DNA of 64,000 nucleotides from Pseudoflavitalea sp. G-6-1-2 (lineage in GTDB: Bacteria; Bacteroidota; Bacteroidia; Chitinophagales; Chitinophagaceae), in NCBI RefSeq assembly GCF_012927185.1, contig NZ_JABBGB010000002.1, forward strand, positions 682,001 through 746,000, given 5' to 3'. A model generated the notes under the pieces. That model made no database searches and was not told the DNA's origin. It worked only from the letters and a program-made list of their open reading frames with translations. Positions 1 to 8,274 of the stretch are shown here, piece by piece (the stretch's first letter is position 1; every line of letters begins with the position of its first letter). The translations under genes and the position numbers were made by a program.

Positions 1-498
1 ATCAGCCTGAAAGCAATCGGGCAACAGGATCTGAAAGAAATGGCAGCACTCGCCAACGACCCGGCCATTGCAGGGAATCTCCGCGACAGCTTCCCTTCTC
101 CCTATTCATTGCAGGATGCAGAGGTATTCTTTGAACTCATCCGGCAAGACAAACTGAACCAGCATGTCTGGGGCATCTACCTTTATGAAAGGATTGCCGG
201 TGTGATAACACTTACACCGCAACAGGATATTTACCGCCACTCTGCAGAGATCGGCTACTGGCTGGGAGCACCCTACTTTGGTAAAGGTATCATGACTGAA
301 GCAGTATCATTGGTAACAAATTACGCATTTGAAGCATTGGGTTTTCTCCGTGTTTATGCAGGTGTTTTTGCGTACAATGAAGCTTCCAAAAAAGTTTTAC
401 TGAAGAGCGGATTCCATCAGGAGGCCATCAAAAGAAACGCGATCATTAAAAATGGTATCCTGCACGATGAACATCTGATGGTGAAGATGAAGGCCTGA
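1..498 (+). CDS. GNAT-family N-acetyltransferase (5' end outside window)
   Basis: The frame is open from base 1, and the 13 codons before the first ATG (base 40) read like the usual first strand of a RimJ/RimL-type GNAT, so the true start is probably upstream of the window. The visible part has the acetyl-CoA binding segment EIGYWLG..YFGKGIMTEAV (bases about 265-310) and the C-terminal N-x-AS-x-KVLLKSGF motif. These are typical of acetyltransferases that modify protein N-termini, antibiotics or small amines; the substrate cannot be read from the sequence. It lies 33 bases upstream of the GreA-like gene on the same strand. Confidence 0.85.
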   Translation: MSLKAIGQQDLKEMAALANDPAIAGNLRDSFPSPYSLQDAEVFFELIRQDKLNQHVWGIYLYERIAGVITLTPQQDIYRHSAEIGYWLGAPYFGKGIMTEAVSLVTNYAFEALGFLRVYAGVFAYNEASKKVLLKSGFHQEAIKRNAIIKNGILHDEHLMVKMKA

Positions 499-531
499 GG
501 CTTTTTTAGATAATGAAGGTGGATCAGCAAT

Positions 532-990
532 ATGAAAGAACAACTCGCCCACAAGTTATTACTCAAACAGTACTGCGAGCAGATCATCCTGCAGCGTATC
601 GCAACGGCTCAACAGGCTATGGACGATGCGCAGGCTGCCGCCAATCAGGAGGGCAAAAGTTCTGCCGGCGACAAATACGAAACGGCAAGGGCAATGAGCC
701 ATCTGGAGAAAGACATGCAGGCAAGGCAACTGCTGGCTCATCAGCAGGATCTCAATGCGCTTCGCGCCATCAACGTGCAGGTTGTATGCATTGCTCCTGC
801 TGCAGGCGCATTTGTTCGAACATCAAATAACCGGTTTTTTATTGGAGCCGGCCTGGGCAGACAGGTGATCGATGGAGAAACAGTTATTTTTCTCTCGCCT
901 GCATCCCCATTGGCCATGCAGTTAATGAAGAAGAAACCGGGAGATGAAATTGAATTTAAAGGAAAAGAAAAAATAATTGAAGTGTATTAA
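532..990 (+). CDS. GreA/GreB-like transcription elongation factor family protein
   Basis: A 152-residue protein. Residues 1-80 look like a helical hairpin and residues 83-152 like a small beta domain. The segment SSAGDKYETA (D47, E50) resembles the acidic tip of the GreA coiled coil, which stimulates transcript cleavage by RNA polymerase, and the C-terminal PGDEIEFKGKE resembles the GreA/GreB C-terminal domain. Such Bacteroidota proteins are sometimes mislabelled 3-oxoacyl-ACP synthase; nothing here resembles a thiolase fold. It could act on RNA polymerase, but it is divergent from housekeeping GreA. Its stop codon overlaps the stop of the convergent methyltransferase. Confidence 0.7.
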   Translation: MKEQLAHKLLLKQYCEQIILQRIATAQQAMDDAQAAANQEGKSSAGDKYETARAMSHLEKDMQARQLLAHQQDLNALRAINVQVVCIAPAAGAFVRTSNNRFFIGAGLGRQVIDGETVIFLSPASPLAMQLMKKKPGDEIEFKGKEKIIEVY

Positions 991-1634
991 CTGCCTGAAG
1001 ATTTCTCAGCCCATATATAAGCTCTTCTGGTTTTATACTCCATGCTTTCATTCGGGCGTCTCTCGATAGCATCGATTACAGTAAAGCCGGTTTGATTTAG
1101 CAGTTCAACAATATCATCAGACCTGAAAAAGAACAGATCGATATCAATTTCTTTGTCGCGTGCTTTATCGAAGTGAACGATCTCATCACCTACGTGAAAC
1201 GAAAACAAAAAATCTCCCCCCGCTTTCAGTACTCTGTTTATCTCTGCGAAACATTTTTTTACATCTTCCAATGTAAAATGCACAATTGCATAAAAGGCAA
1301 GCGCACTGCCAAGATAATCTGAAGGATACCCGATATCCAGCAGGTTCCCTGTTTCAAATTTTATCTGAGGGGATAGCTTTTGAGCAACTTGTACCATTGC
1401 CGGAGAGAGATCGACACCGACGATATTTTTCAGGCCGTTATCATATAGAAATCTGGTTGTTTGTCCGGGGCCACAGCCAAAGTCGGCACAGAGTCCCTTG
1501 TCTTTATTGGAGGATGCAAATTCAGTCAACAATAATCTATCGATATGTTTTCGGGAAAGCTCGTCCCAGCGCTCGATCGCATAATCTTCGGCTACCGTGT
1601 TATAGCATTGCAGAATTTTGTCCTGAGAGTTCAT
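987..1634 (-). CDS. class I SAM-dependent methyltransferase
   Basis: A 215-residue soluble protein with motif I ADFGCGPGQTT (residues about 50-60), an acidic end to strand 2 (VGVDLSP), and the later LDIGYPSDYLGSALAFYAIVHF and INRVLKAGGDFLFSFH segments of the UbiE/Methyltransf_11-type Rossmann fold. The substrate is unknown. It is convergent with the GreA-like gene: the two stop codons share bases 987-990, leaving no room for a terminator between them. Confidence 0.85.
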   Translation of the reverse strand: MNSQDKILQCYNTVAEDYAIERWDELSRKHIDRLLLTEFASSNKDKGLCADFGCGPGQTTRFLYDNGLKNIVGVDLSPAMVQVAQKLSPQIKFETGNLLDIGYPSDYLGSALAFYAIVHFTLEDVKKCFAEINRVLKAGGDFLFSFHVGDEIVHFDKARDKEIDIDLFFFRSDDIVELLNQTGFTVIDAIERRPNESMEYKTRRAYIWAEKSSGS

Positions 1635-1753
1635 TGTATTACTTTTTAGTTTTCCCGGAATTTGATGGCGAAGGCTGCAGGCAATTGAAATTTGCAGATC
1701 GGGAGTCAGCGGTAGCGATCAGATTCCGTAAGCAAATGGAAGAGAAAACTAAA

Positions 1754-1790
1754 GTAAAACAAAATCGGGGCATTACACCCCGATTTATTG
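1754..1790 (-). terminator. rho-independent terminator of the cysteine hydrolase gene
   Basis: AAATCGGGG (1762-1770) pairs with CCCCGATTT (1778-1786) around a 7-base loop. On the minus strand the stem is followed by a T-rich run (TTTTGTTTTAC). It starts 9 bases after the stop of the cysteine hydrolase. Confidence 0.75.
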
Positions 1791-1795
1791 TTCAT

Positions 1796-2425
1796 TTATT
1801 CAGAAACCACTTCTGAAGTGGTTTTGATAGTGGCGTAATAGAACTCCATCGCTCCCAGCAATGATTGCTGCACGGCTTCGGCAGCTACTTTCTTTCCCTG
1901 AATCTCAACATCCAGCGTAGCACAGGCATCGGAAACAACGGTGCAATCAAAGCCGTAATCTTTGGCGGCTTTCACTGTAGCATCGATGCACACGTGCGTC
2001 ATCATACCCATGATGGTTAGTTTCTGAATATGATTTTCTTTCAGATAGGCCAGCAGACCGGTTTCTCTGAAAGCATTGGGATAATGTTTGGTTATCAGCT
2101 TTTCCCCCTTTGCGGGCAATACCGCCTGATTAATTTTTACACCGTCTGTATTGGGCAGAAAAAAAGTAGCTTCTTTATCGGTTGCAAGTCCCTGTATATG
2201 GATCACCGGCAGTCCCTTCTTACGAAAATGAGCCAGTACCGTTTTGGCATTTTGTGCCGCATCTTCTGCACCAACCAGTGTATGTCTTCCACCGGGGAAA
2301 TAATCGTTCTGAATATCAACAATGAGCAATGCTTCTTTAACTGGTGCTGTTTGTTTTGCCGCAGGTTGAGCAAATGATCCCATGGCGATTGCAATACCTG
2401 CAATCGATAATCCGGTTATTTTCAT
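1796..2425 (-). CDS. exported cysteine hydrolase, isochorismatase family
   Basis: 209 residues. The N-terminus MKITGLSIAGIAIAMGSFAQP is a probable Sec signal peptide, so the enzyme likely acts in the periplasm, which is unusual for the family. Isochorismatase-fold residues are visible: the catalytic Asp in LIVDIQNDYFPGG, a Lys before HYPNAF, and the nucleophilic Cys in MTHVCIDATVKAA. The family includes nicotinamidases, isochorismatases and other amidases or hydrolases; the substrate is not deducible. A perfect 16-bp palindrome lies 77 bp upstream of the start. Confidence 0.85.
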   Translation of the reverse strand: MKITGLSIAGIAIAMGSFAQPAAKQTAPVKEALLIVDIQNDYFPGGRHTLVGAEDAAQNAKTVLAHFRKKGLPVIHIQGLATDKEATFFLPNTDGVKINQAVLPAKGEKLITKHYPNAFRETGLLAYLKENHIQKLTIMGMMTHVCIDATVKAAKDYGFDCTVVSDACATLDVEIQGKKVAAEAVQQSLLGAMEFYYATIKTTSEVVSE

Positions 2426-2466
2426 TTCGAATAGTATTTAAGATGTATAAAAACTGAAGGCCTTCA

Positions 2467-2745
2467 TTGCCAGCAAAAGTAAAAGCAGAGAAAAACCTGC
2501 AACTTGACCTAGGTCAAGAGAAGAGATTTTTTCAATTTATTTCAGACAACGAAACATATACAAACTTCATTGCCAACATCGCAGACCGGCTATCTACACT
2601 ACAGCAAACGATGTTCGATGTGTATGTGAAATTTCTCAAACAGGAAGGTGAAGATTCCATTGAAACCCTGGAGGAGCATAGCGACTACATCAGAGGCCTT
2701 GCATTTATCAGAATAGAAAAAGGGAATTCGGTAGAACTGTGTTAG
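2467..2745 (+). CDS. small open frame of doubtful coding status
   Basis: The frame is open from about base 2458 to the TAG at 2743-2745, but its only early start is TTG at 2467 (preceded by GAAGG at 2456-2460); the first ATG is near 2608. The translation is rich in charged helix-forming residues and matches no family I recognise. A perfect DNA palindrome (2503-2518) inside the first 18 codons suggests that the 5' part is regulatory DNA for the divergent hydrolase. Only the 3' half might be coding, or it may be the tail of a decayed gene. Its stop overlaps that of the HxlR gene. Confidence 0.22.
   Translation: MPAKVKAEKNLQLDLGQEKRFFQFISDNETYTNFIANIADRLSTLQQTMFDVYVKFLKQEGEDSIETLEEHSDYIRGLAFIRIEKGNSVELC
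2503..2518. promoter_or_regulatory. perfect 16-bp palindrome, CRP/FNR-like operator candidate
   Basis: CTTGACCTAGGTCAAG is its own reverse complement. The TTGAC...GTCAA half-sites resemble those of CRP/FNR-family regulators. It lies upstream of the minus-strand cysteine hydrolase (ATG at 2425). The binding protein is unknown, and no CRP/FNR gene is present in the window. Confidence 0.4.
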
Positions 2746-3104
2746 CCCCCGCCTGATTTCACTACCGCTCTGTGTTTGGCTCCAAACTCCAGCAGGGCAT
2801 TGAATACATTCCGGGTTTCATAAGCATGTTCGGTGAGTGAATAGGAAACAGTAACCGGCTTTGTATTGTTGATGGTTCTTACAACCAAAAAGTTTTGTTC
2901 TAACTGCTGCAATTCTTTGGTTAAGACTTTTGAAGATATGCCAGCAACCTCTTCCTGTAAATCTTTGAAGCGCATGGTTCCGTAAAGGGAAAGATTCTGG
3001 AGAATGCATATTTTCCATTTGCCTCCCAATAATTCGATGGCATCTCTTAATGCAAGGGATCTTTCTCTTTTTTCATTCTTTTCGCAGCGTGTAATCAACG
3101 GCAT
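2742..3104 (-). CDS. HxlR-family winged-helix transcriptional regulator
   Basis: A 120-residue protein with the HxlR signature DAIELLGGKWKICILQNL, then RFKDLQEEVAGISSKVLTKELQQLE (recognition helix) and the wing ending in SYSLTEHA. A single N-terminal Cys (C7) sits where redox-sensing members such as YodB and HypR carry their sensor Cys, so thiol sensing is possible but is inference. It is divergent from the DHFR-like reductase gene with an inverted repeat between them, the standard arrangement for an HxlR regulator and its oxidoreductase target. Confidence 0.9.
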   Translation of the reverse strand: MPLITRCEKNEKRERSLALRDAIELLGGKWKICILQNLSLYGTMRFKDLQEEVAGISSKVLTKELQQLEQNFLVVRTINNTKPVTVSYSLTEHAYETRNVFNALLEFGAKHRAVVKSGGG

Positions 3105-3118
3105 TGTAAAACGAATTA

Positions 3119-3138
3119 GTTACTTACCTGAAGGTAAC
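3119..3138. promoter_or_regulatory. HxlR operator candidate between divergent genes
   Basis: TTACCT-GA-AGGTAA (3124-3137) is a near-perfect dyad, extended on both sides to GTTAC...GTAAC. It begins 15 bp from the HxlR start codon and lies about 60 bp upstream of the reductase. This fits autoregulation plus control of the divergent gene. Confidence 0.55.
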
Positions 3139-3197
3139 GGATAGTGTAGGAATGGCAAGAGCAAAATAGCTTTGCAACCAAATACAAAACCGCTACA

Positions 3198-3704
3198 ATG
3201 AAAGTAACATTAATCGCAAATATTTCCGCAAACGGAAAGATATTATTGTCTGAAAACACCAGGTATCAGGCCCCTGACATTGCCATGGGTTTATTCATGG
3301 AAACAGCCACCAGAGCAGGTAATCTGGTAATCGGAAAGAAAACCTTCGAAATGCTGCAGCGGGTACTTCCCGATGTGAAGGGATTTTTTCCGGGAGTTGA
3401 ACTTGTGCTGATCTCTTCTTCCGGCATATCAAATGAATTCAAAGTTGTGGGAAGCGCTGAAGAAGCTATCAGTTATCTTACAGAAAAAGGATATACTGAA
3501 ATTGCAGTTGGCGGTGGAACCATTACCTACAATGCCTTTCTGAGCAAAGACCGGATAACAGATGTTTGCGTAAACATCCATCCTGTAATAATTGGCGATG
3601 GCGGTATCTGGGGAACAGATCATGACCTGTCTATGCAATTCAAATTGATATCGCAGCAATCCATTGGTGAAAACATTGTTCAGCTGCATTTAAGCAGATC
3701 CTGA
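3198..3704 (+). CDS. dihydrofolate reductase family protein (RibD C-terminal-like)
   Basis: 168 residues with the DHFR/RibD reductase fold: MKVTLIANISANGKILLS at the start, GNLVIGKKTFEM in the nucleotide-binding region, IAVGGGTITYNAFL (the GGG dinucleotide-binding loop) and VNIHPVIIGDGGIW. Such proteins are NAD(P)H-dependent reductases related to DHFR and RibD, usually of unknown substrate and often under HxlR or stress control. The divergent HxlR gene and shared operator suggest that it is the regulated target. Confidence 0.8.
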   Translation: MKVTLIANISANGKILLSENTRYQAPDIAMGLFMETATRAGNLVIGKKTFEMLQRVLPDVKGFFPGVELVLISSSGISNEFKVVGSAEEAISYLTEKGYTEIAVGGGTITYNAFLSKDRITDVCVNIHPVIIGDGGIWGTDHDLSMQFKLISQQSIGENIVQLHLSRS

Positions 3705-3794
3705 ACACCGAATGGCAACAATGTTTTCATTACGTCGAAAATGCCCTGTAAACTATATGCAGCATCAATTTAATTTTTACATTGGCATGCATAT

Positions 3795-4940
3795 ATGAGT
3801 ACAACATATCGAAGATTATTCATAGCAGTGCTGTTCTTATGGTCTTACAGCTATGCCCAGGAGGCTGGTGTTCAACCGGCAATAAAGAGTAGCAATCCTT
3901 TGAAAACACCCATCGACAGCATAATTCAGCGGGCTGCAGAACATTACATGCAATCGCCGGCAACATTCGACCTATCGATTGGGGTAATTGATAAGGGAGT
4001 ACAGCATCAGTACATTTTCCATCGAGGTTTGGGTAATTTAAGCAACAGTACAAATTTTTGGGGTCTGGGGTCCATTGCCAAAACCTTTGCAGGCATAATG
4101 CTTGCGCAGGCTATTCTTGACAAGAAAGTGCATCTCACCGATGATATCAGAAAATACTTACCAGGCAGTTATCCTAATTTACAATATCAGGAACATCCTG
4201 TTAGAATAATGGATCTGGCAAATCATACTTCGGCCATGCCTGCCATGTCGAGGGATTATGACGATAAATACCTGGACAGCATTACCAAACTAAGCCCCAA
4301 AGCATTCAGAGAGTTTTACAGCGTTTATACCGTTGATAGTCTGTTTCGGGATATGCACAGGTTTACACTCGATACAGTTCCCGGAACTGCATACCGATAT
4401 AACGGAAATGCAATGATGGTGCTTATTGCTATTCTGCAGCGCGTGTATCATAAGCCCTACGATCAGCTGGTTACTTCTTTTCTGAAAAAACAACTCGGAA
4501 TGGAAAACACCAAACCTGCATTGAGTGCTGCAGAAGAAAAACAACTTCTTCCCGGCCATGATCAGCACGGCAAAGAATTGCCATTTATTCCTGACAATGG
4601 CTTCAGGGCAGCGCCTTCCATGTTTTCGACCCTGACTGATATGCTCAAATATGCAGCAGCCAACCTAAGCAGGAAAAATGAGGCCATTAATCTGAGCCAT
4701 GCCATCACTTTTACAAAACCAGCAGGAATGAGTATGGGGCTGGGATGGATGCTGGGTAAGGAAAACAACGGGATGCCATATATCATGCATACAGGCAGGG
4801 ACGGATGTGGCTTCACTGCACTATGCTATCTCTATCCGGATAATGAGTCGGCCATTATCCTATTGGTGAACGACAGCAGTGGTCAGGAACGATTATCCGA
4901 TCTGAAGAATGAAATCATTTCAAATCTATTCAGGCAGTAA
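3795..4940 (+). CDS. exported serine hydrolase, beta-lactamase/PBP class C-like
   Basis: 381 residues with an N-terminal signal peptide (MSTTYRRLFIAVLFLWSYSYAQ). The class C/PBP4* motifs are visible: SxxK as S93-I-A-K96 in LGSIAKTFAG, a tyrosine-containing motif in TAYRYNGNAMMVL, and a C-terminal HTG (MHTGRDGCGF) in place of KTG. These enzymes are periplasmic esterases, peptidases or beta-lactamases; which one cannot be told. A terminator follows at 4969-4994. Confidence 0.85.
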   Translation: MSTTYRRLFIAVLFLWSYSYAQEAGVQPAIKSSNPLKTPIDSIIQRAAEHYMQSPATFDLSIGVIDKGVQHQYIFHRGLGNLSNSTNFWGLGSIAKTFAGIMLAQAILDKKVHLTDDIRKYLPGSYPNLQYQEHPVRIMDLANHTSAMPAMSRDYDDKYLDSITKLSPKAFREFYSVYTVDSLFRDMHRFTLDTVPGTAYRYNGNAMMVLIAILQRVYHKPYDQLVTSFLKKQLGMENTKPALSAAEEKQLLPGHDQHGKELPFIPDNGFRAAPSMFSTLTDMLKYAAANLSRKNEAINLSHAITFTKPAGMSMGLGWMLGKENNGMPYIMHTGRDGCGFTALCYLYPDNESAIILLVNDSSGQERLSDLKNEIISNLFRQ

Positions 4941-4968
4941 GATTATTGAACAATCACATCAGAAATAC

Positions 4969-4994
4969 AAGGCTATCATACGATAGCTTTTTTT
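4969..4994 (+). terminator. rho-independent terminator of the serine hydrolase gene
   Basis: GCTATC (4972-4977), loop ATAC, GATAGC (4982-4987), then seven T. A flanking A-run extends the stem. It lies about 30 bp after the stop codon. Confidence 0.75.
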
Positions 4995-5022
4995 GTGCCG
5001 TATTATAAAAACCTACAACAGA

Positions 5023-5148
5023 TTAACCTACAAACAATTCATAACACTGGCTTCTGAAGTGTATAGCACAGCATTCCATTATAGTGTAATTCCGAAGATC
5101 GTATTCAAGATTGGAGCACTGTTCAACAAGCAGGTAAGAGAGTTGCAA
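5023..5148 (+). pseudogene. relic of an NAD-epimerase gene (C-terminal fragment)
   Basis: Bases 5023-5148 translate to TYKQFITLASEVYS...YSVIPKIVFKIGALFN..VREL. This matches residues 226-267 of the intact NAD-epimerase encoded at 11532-12470 (23 of 42 residues identical by eye, no gaps). Nothing of the N-terminal Rossmann part remains, no plausible start exists, and a terminator sits just upstream. It is therefore a decayed remnant of a paralogue or xenologue rather than a gene. DNA-level divergence from the intact copy is high, so it is not a recent duplication. Confidence 0.65.
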
Positions 5149-5219
5149 TGTTCGGGCGGTAATCCAACAAACAAAAAACTACGATCATCTTTTCTTGTGA
5201 AAGATCAATACTCTTCTTT

Positions 5220-5249
5220 TGTATGTTTAATCAAATCATTATACATACA
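5220..5249. promoter_or_regulatory. inverted repeat, PadR operator candidate
   Basis: TGTATGT (5220-5226) and ACATACA (5243-5249) form a perfect inverted repeat 22 bp upstream of the PadR start codon. PadR-family operators commonly contain ATGT...ACAT half-sites, although the 16-bp spacer here is longer than in studied examples. Confidence 0.4.
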
Positions 5250-5270
5250 TTTACGTAATTAATAACAAAG

Positions 5271-5603
5271 ATGAAAGGCACAAACCTTGGAGAATTTGAA
5301 GAACTGGTGCTGCTCACCATCGCGGCATTACTGAACGAGGCATACAGTGTGGCCATTTGCGACGAGCTATCGAACCATACCGGCCGCTCAGTAAAACTCG
5401 GTGTAGTGCACGCTGTACTTAACCGTCTGGAAGAAAAGGGCCTTGTGAAAAGTGAACTCGGAGAAGCAACCAAAGCCCGTGGTGGCAAGCGGAAAAGATT
5501 CTACGAAGTTACAATGCTTGGAAAGACTGCATTGCTCAATGCAAAGTCGCTGCGCGATCAGCTCTGGGCAAGGATTCCATCACCCGCCTGGAAAAAAATG
5601 TAA
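5271..5603 (+). CDS. PadR-family transcriptional regulator
   Basis: A 110-residue winged-helix protein. LGEFEELVLLTIAALLNEAYSVAICDEL, GVVHAVLNRLEEKGLVKSEL and GKRKRFYEVTMLGK are the PadR helix-turn-helix, recognition-helix and wing signatures. Its stop codon is one base away from the ATG of the large permease gene, so the two are co-transcribed. In Bacteroidota and Acidobacteriota this pairing is recurrent: the regulator controls the antimicrobial or stress-related permease. An inverted repeat upstream suggests autoregulation. Confidence 0.9.
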   Translation: MKGTNLGEFEELVLLTIAALLNEAYSVAICDELSNHTGRSVKLGVVHAVLNRLEEKGLVKSELGEATKARGGKRKRFYEVTMLGKTALLNAKSLRDQLWARIPSPAWKKM

Positions 5604-5604
5604 C

Positions 5605-8253
5605 ATGAAAGAAAAACGCCGGCACCACCCACCCTCCTGGGCGCAGCGATTTATCGAATGGTATTGCAAACCTGAGCTGGCAGAAGATCTTACAGGCGAC
5701 CTCCACGAATGTTTTGAACGGAATCTGCACACAATTGGAGCACTCCGTGCTAAACTGATTTACATCATCGATGCATTCAAGTTCTTCAGAAGCTACACGG
5801 TACGAAAATCAATATTTACCAACCTCTTCACGAACAACAATATGATAGGAAGCTATGTAAAAACATCCGGACGCAACACCATGCGCCATAAGCTTTTCTC
5901 ATCCATCAACATATTTGGACTTGCCATATGCATGACGGTCGGTCTGCTGCTGATCGCATTTCTGCTGGATCTTCGTTCTTACGACAGGTTCAACAAAAAC
6001 GGAGAACGGATCTATCGCATCACCAATATCATCACTTCAAATAAAGAACAAAGCGGAAAGTTTGCAACCACTTCCCTAAAAGCAGGAAAGCTCATTCGCG
6101 AAAAAGTGAGCGGCATCGAGGAAGTGGCCATCATGCGAAATAACTTCTCCGGAGATGGCAGAGTTGGAGACAATATTCTACCCATCAAAGGCTATTGGGC
6201 AGAACCATCGCTGTTCAGGATTTTTACGTTCCCGATGGTATCCGGCAATTCCGAAACTGCATTGAAAGACCCGTATTCAATAGTACTTACAGAGACTGCT
6301 GCGAAAAAACTGTTCGGTTCGCAACCAGCCATCGGAAAAACAATACAGCTGGATTCACTTGCCTATCAGGTGACTGGCATCATGAAGGATGTCCCTTTCT
6401 TTTCCCATATCAATTTCGAAGCATTGGTATCACTGTCTACAGTGGAACAAATGAATAAAAACGACCAGAACTTTGCTGCATGGACAAATATGTGGTCGAA
6501 CTCGGTGTATCTGATGCCTTCTGAAAAAGCAGATATTGATGCCATCAGGTCGCAGCTCAGCAATATCGCAGCCGCAGAGAATCTCGCAGATGAAAACACA
6601 AAGATCGAACTCGAGATGCTTCCGTTATACGACATTGTGGTAGGCGAAAATCTGCGCCAATCCGAGGGAGGGCCTGGTTTTTCGGGTCCACATATCTCCC
6701 CTGTTGTATTGTGGATACTCGGCGGACTGGCATTTGTGGTGATACTGTCCGCCTGTTTCAATTACACCAATCTTTCGATAGCGCGGGCGATGCGCCGCAT
6801 GAAGGAAATAGGTCTTCGCAAAGCCATCGGTGCAGGTAAAGGCCAGGTGAGGCTTCAGTTTCTGGCAGAATCGGTAATGATTTCACTGATAGCTCTTCTG
6901 CTTTCGCTCCTGTTGTTTTTTGTATTGCGGCCAATGCTGATAAATCTGGCACCGGATCTTCAGCGAATGGTAAAACTCGATCTTACACCAGTGATGATCG
7001 CAGCCTTCATCCTCTTTGCAGTGATTGTAGGCGTTCTTGCAGGTTTCCTTCCTGCAGTATTCTTTTCAAAAATAAATCCTGCCAGTGCATTCGGAAACGC
7101 CTCTCCGGTGAAGATGTTCAGACACCTTACACTCAGACGCGCGATGGTGGTGATTCAATATACAGTCACACTGATTTTTATTACAACAACTGCCATCGGC
7201 TATGTGCAGTACAAAAACATACTGGCATTCGATCTGGGGTTCAGCACAACAAATATTCTGAACATCAATATGCTGAACAATAAACCAGATGCCATGCTCA
7301 AAGAGCTCAGTGAGATGCCGGAGGTAGTTGCTACCTCCCGATCGCTGATCACAACCGGCGTCGGGAACGCCTGGGGTGGCAACATGAAATACAAAGACTC
7401 GCACGATTCTGTTCTCGTGATGACCAATCATATCGATGAAAACTATCTGCCACTTCACAACTACAAACTCATTGCCGGAGGAAATTTTGTTGCGCGACCA
7501 ATCAATGCAGAATCAACGAGTGAAGTGATCGTTAATGAGGAGGTCCTAAAAAGATTCAATATAGCTGGCAATAACCCACGTAACGCAATCGGAGAACAGA
7601 TTGTATTGAATGGACGCAAACTGACTATAATTGGTGTAATGAGAGACTTTCACTACGGCAAAGTGGAGAATCTTATCGGTCCGGTTGCATACACTTACTG
7701 GACACCGGAGGACAGGGCGATTATCAGTGTCAAAATACAGAGCAGTGATATGCACGCTACCCTCGCCAGCATTGAATCCATTTGGAAAAAGATCGATCCT
7801 GCTCACTCCTTCGTAGCATCATTCTATGATCAGGAAATAGAAAATGCATACAGCGAGTTTTCTGCCATGATCAAAATCATTGGGTTCCTTTCGTTTTTAG
7901 CAATCTCCATTGCATCGATGGGATTATTCGGAATGGTGGTGTACAGCACAGAGACAAGACTAAAGGAAATAAGTATACGAAAAGTGATGGGCGCAGGCAT
8001 CGGCAATCTGATCTTCCTGCTGAGCCGTGGTTTTCTGGTTTTGCTTTCGGTTTCGGCACTTATTGCACTACCGGTAACTTACCTGTTCTTCCAAATCATG
8101 GTACTTCCAAACTTTCCTTATCATACTCCTGTACAGGTAACAGAATTGTTTGTCGGCTTGCTGGCAGTATTGCTCATAGCATTGTTAATGATCGGAGCGC
8201 AGACATTGAAGGCAGCAAAAAGCAATCCCATAAGGGCTTTGAAGAGTGAGTAA
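5605..8253 (+). CDS. FtsX/MacB-like ABC transporter permease with N-terminal prefix domain
   Basis: Start taken as ATG 5605, directly after the PadR stop (5601-5603); an earlier in-frame start inside padR is unlikely. 882 residues. Residues 5-70 form the permease-prefix domain (PSWAQRFIEWYCKPELAEDLTGDLHE), then TM1 (about 100-122), a MacB-like periplasmic domain, an FtsX core of three TMs (about 370-490, with KEIGLRKAIGAGKGQV), a second periplasmic domain, and a second FtsX core near the C-terminus (KEISIRKVMGAGIGNL). No ATPase gene is adjacent, so the partner ATPase must be elsewhere. Likely role: export of or resistance to an amphiphilic or peptide compound. Confidence 0.88.
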   Translation: MKEKRRHHPPSWAQRFIEWYCKPELAEDLTGDLHECFERNLHTIGALRAKLIYIIDAFKFFRSYTVRKSIFTNLFTNNNMIGSYVKTSGRNTMRHKLFSSINIFGLAICMTVGLLLIAFLLDLRSYDRFNKNGERIYRITNIITSNKEQSGKFATTSLKAGKLIREKVSGIEEVAIMRNNFSGDGRVGDNILPIKGYWAEPSLFRIFTFPMVSGNSETALKDPYSIVLTETAAKKLFGSQPAIGKTIQLDSLAYQVTGIMKDVPFFSHINFEALVSLSTVEQMNKNDQNFAAWTNMWSNSVYLMPSEKADIDAIRSQLSNIAAAENLADENTKIELEMLPLYDIVVGENLRQSEGGPGFSGPHISPVVLWILGGLAFVVILSACFNYTNLSIARAMRRMKEIGLRKAIGAGKGQVRLQFLAESVMISLIALLLSLLLFFVLRPMLINLAPDLQRMVKLDLTPVMIAAFILFAVIVGVLAGFLPAVFFSKINPASAFGNASPVKMFRHLTLRRAMVVIQYTVTLIFITTTAIGYVQYKNILAFDLGFSTTNILNINMLNNKPDAMLKELSEMPEVVATSRSLITTGVGNAWGGNMKYKDSHDSVLVMTNHIDENYLPLHNYKLIAGGNFVARPINAESTSEVIVNEEVLKRFNIAGNNPRNAIGEQIVLNGRKLTIIGVMRDFHYGKVENLIGPVAYTYWTPEDRAIISVKIQSSDMHATLASIESIWKKIDPAHSFVASFYDQEIENAYSEFSAMIKIIGFLSFLAISIASMGLFGMVVYSTETRLKEISIRKVMGAGIGNLIFLLSRGFLVLLSVSALIALPVTYLFFQIMVLPNFPYHTPVQVTELFVGLLAVLLIALLMIGAQTLKAAKSNPIRALKSE

Positions 8254-8274
8254 AAGCGGGAACGGCTATTGCGC

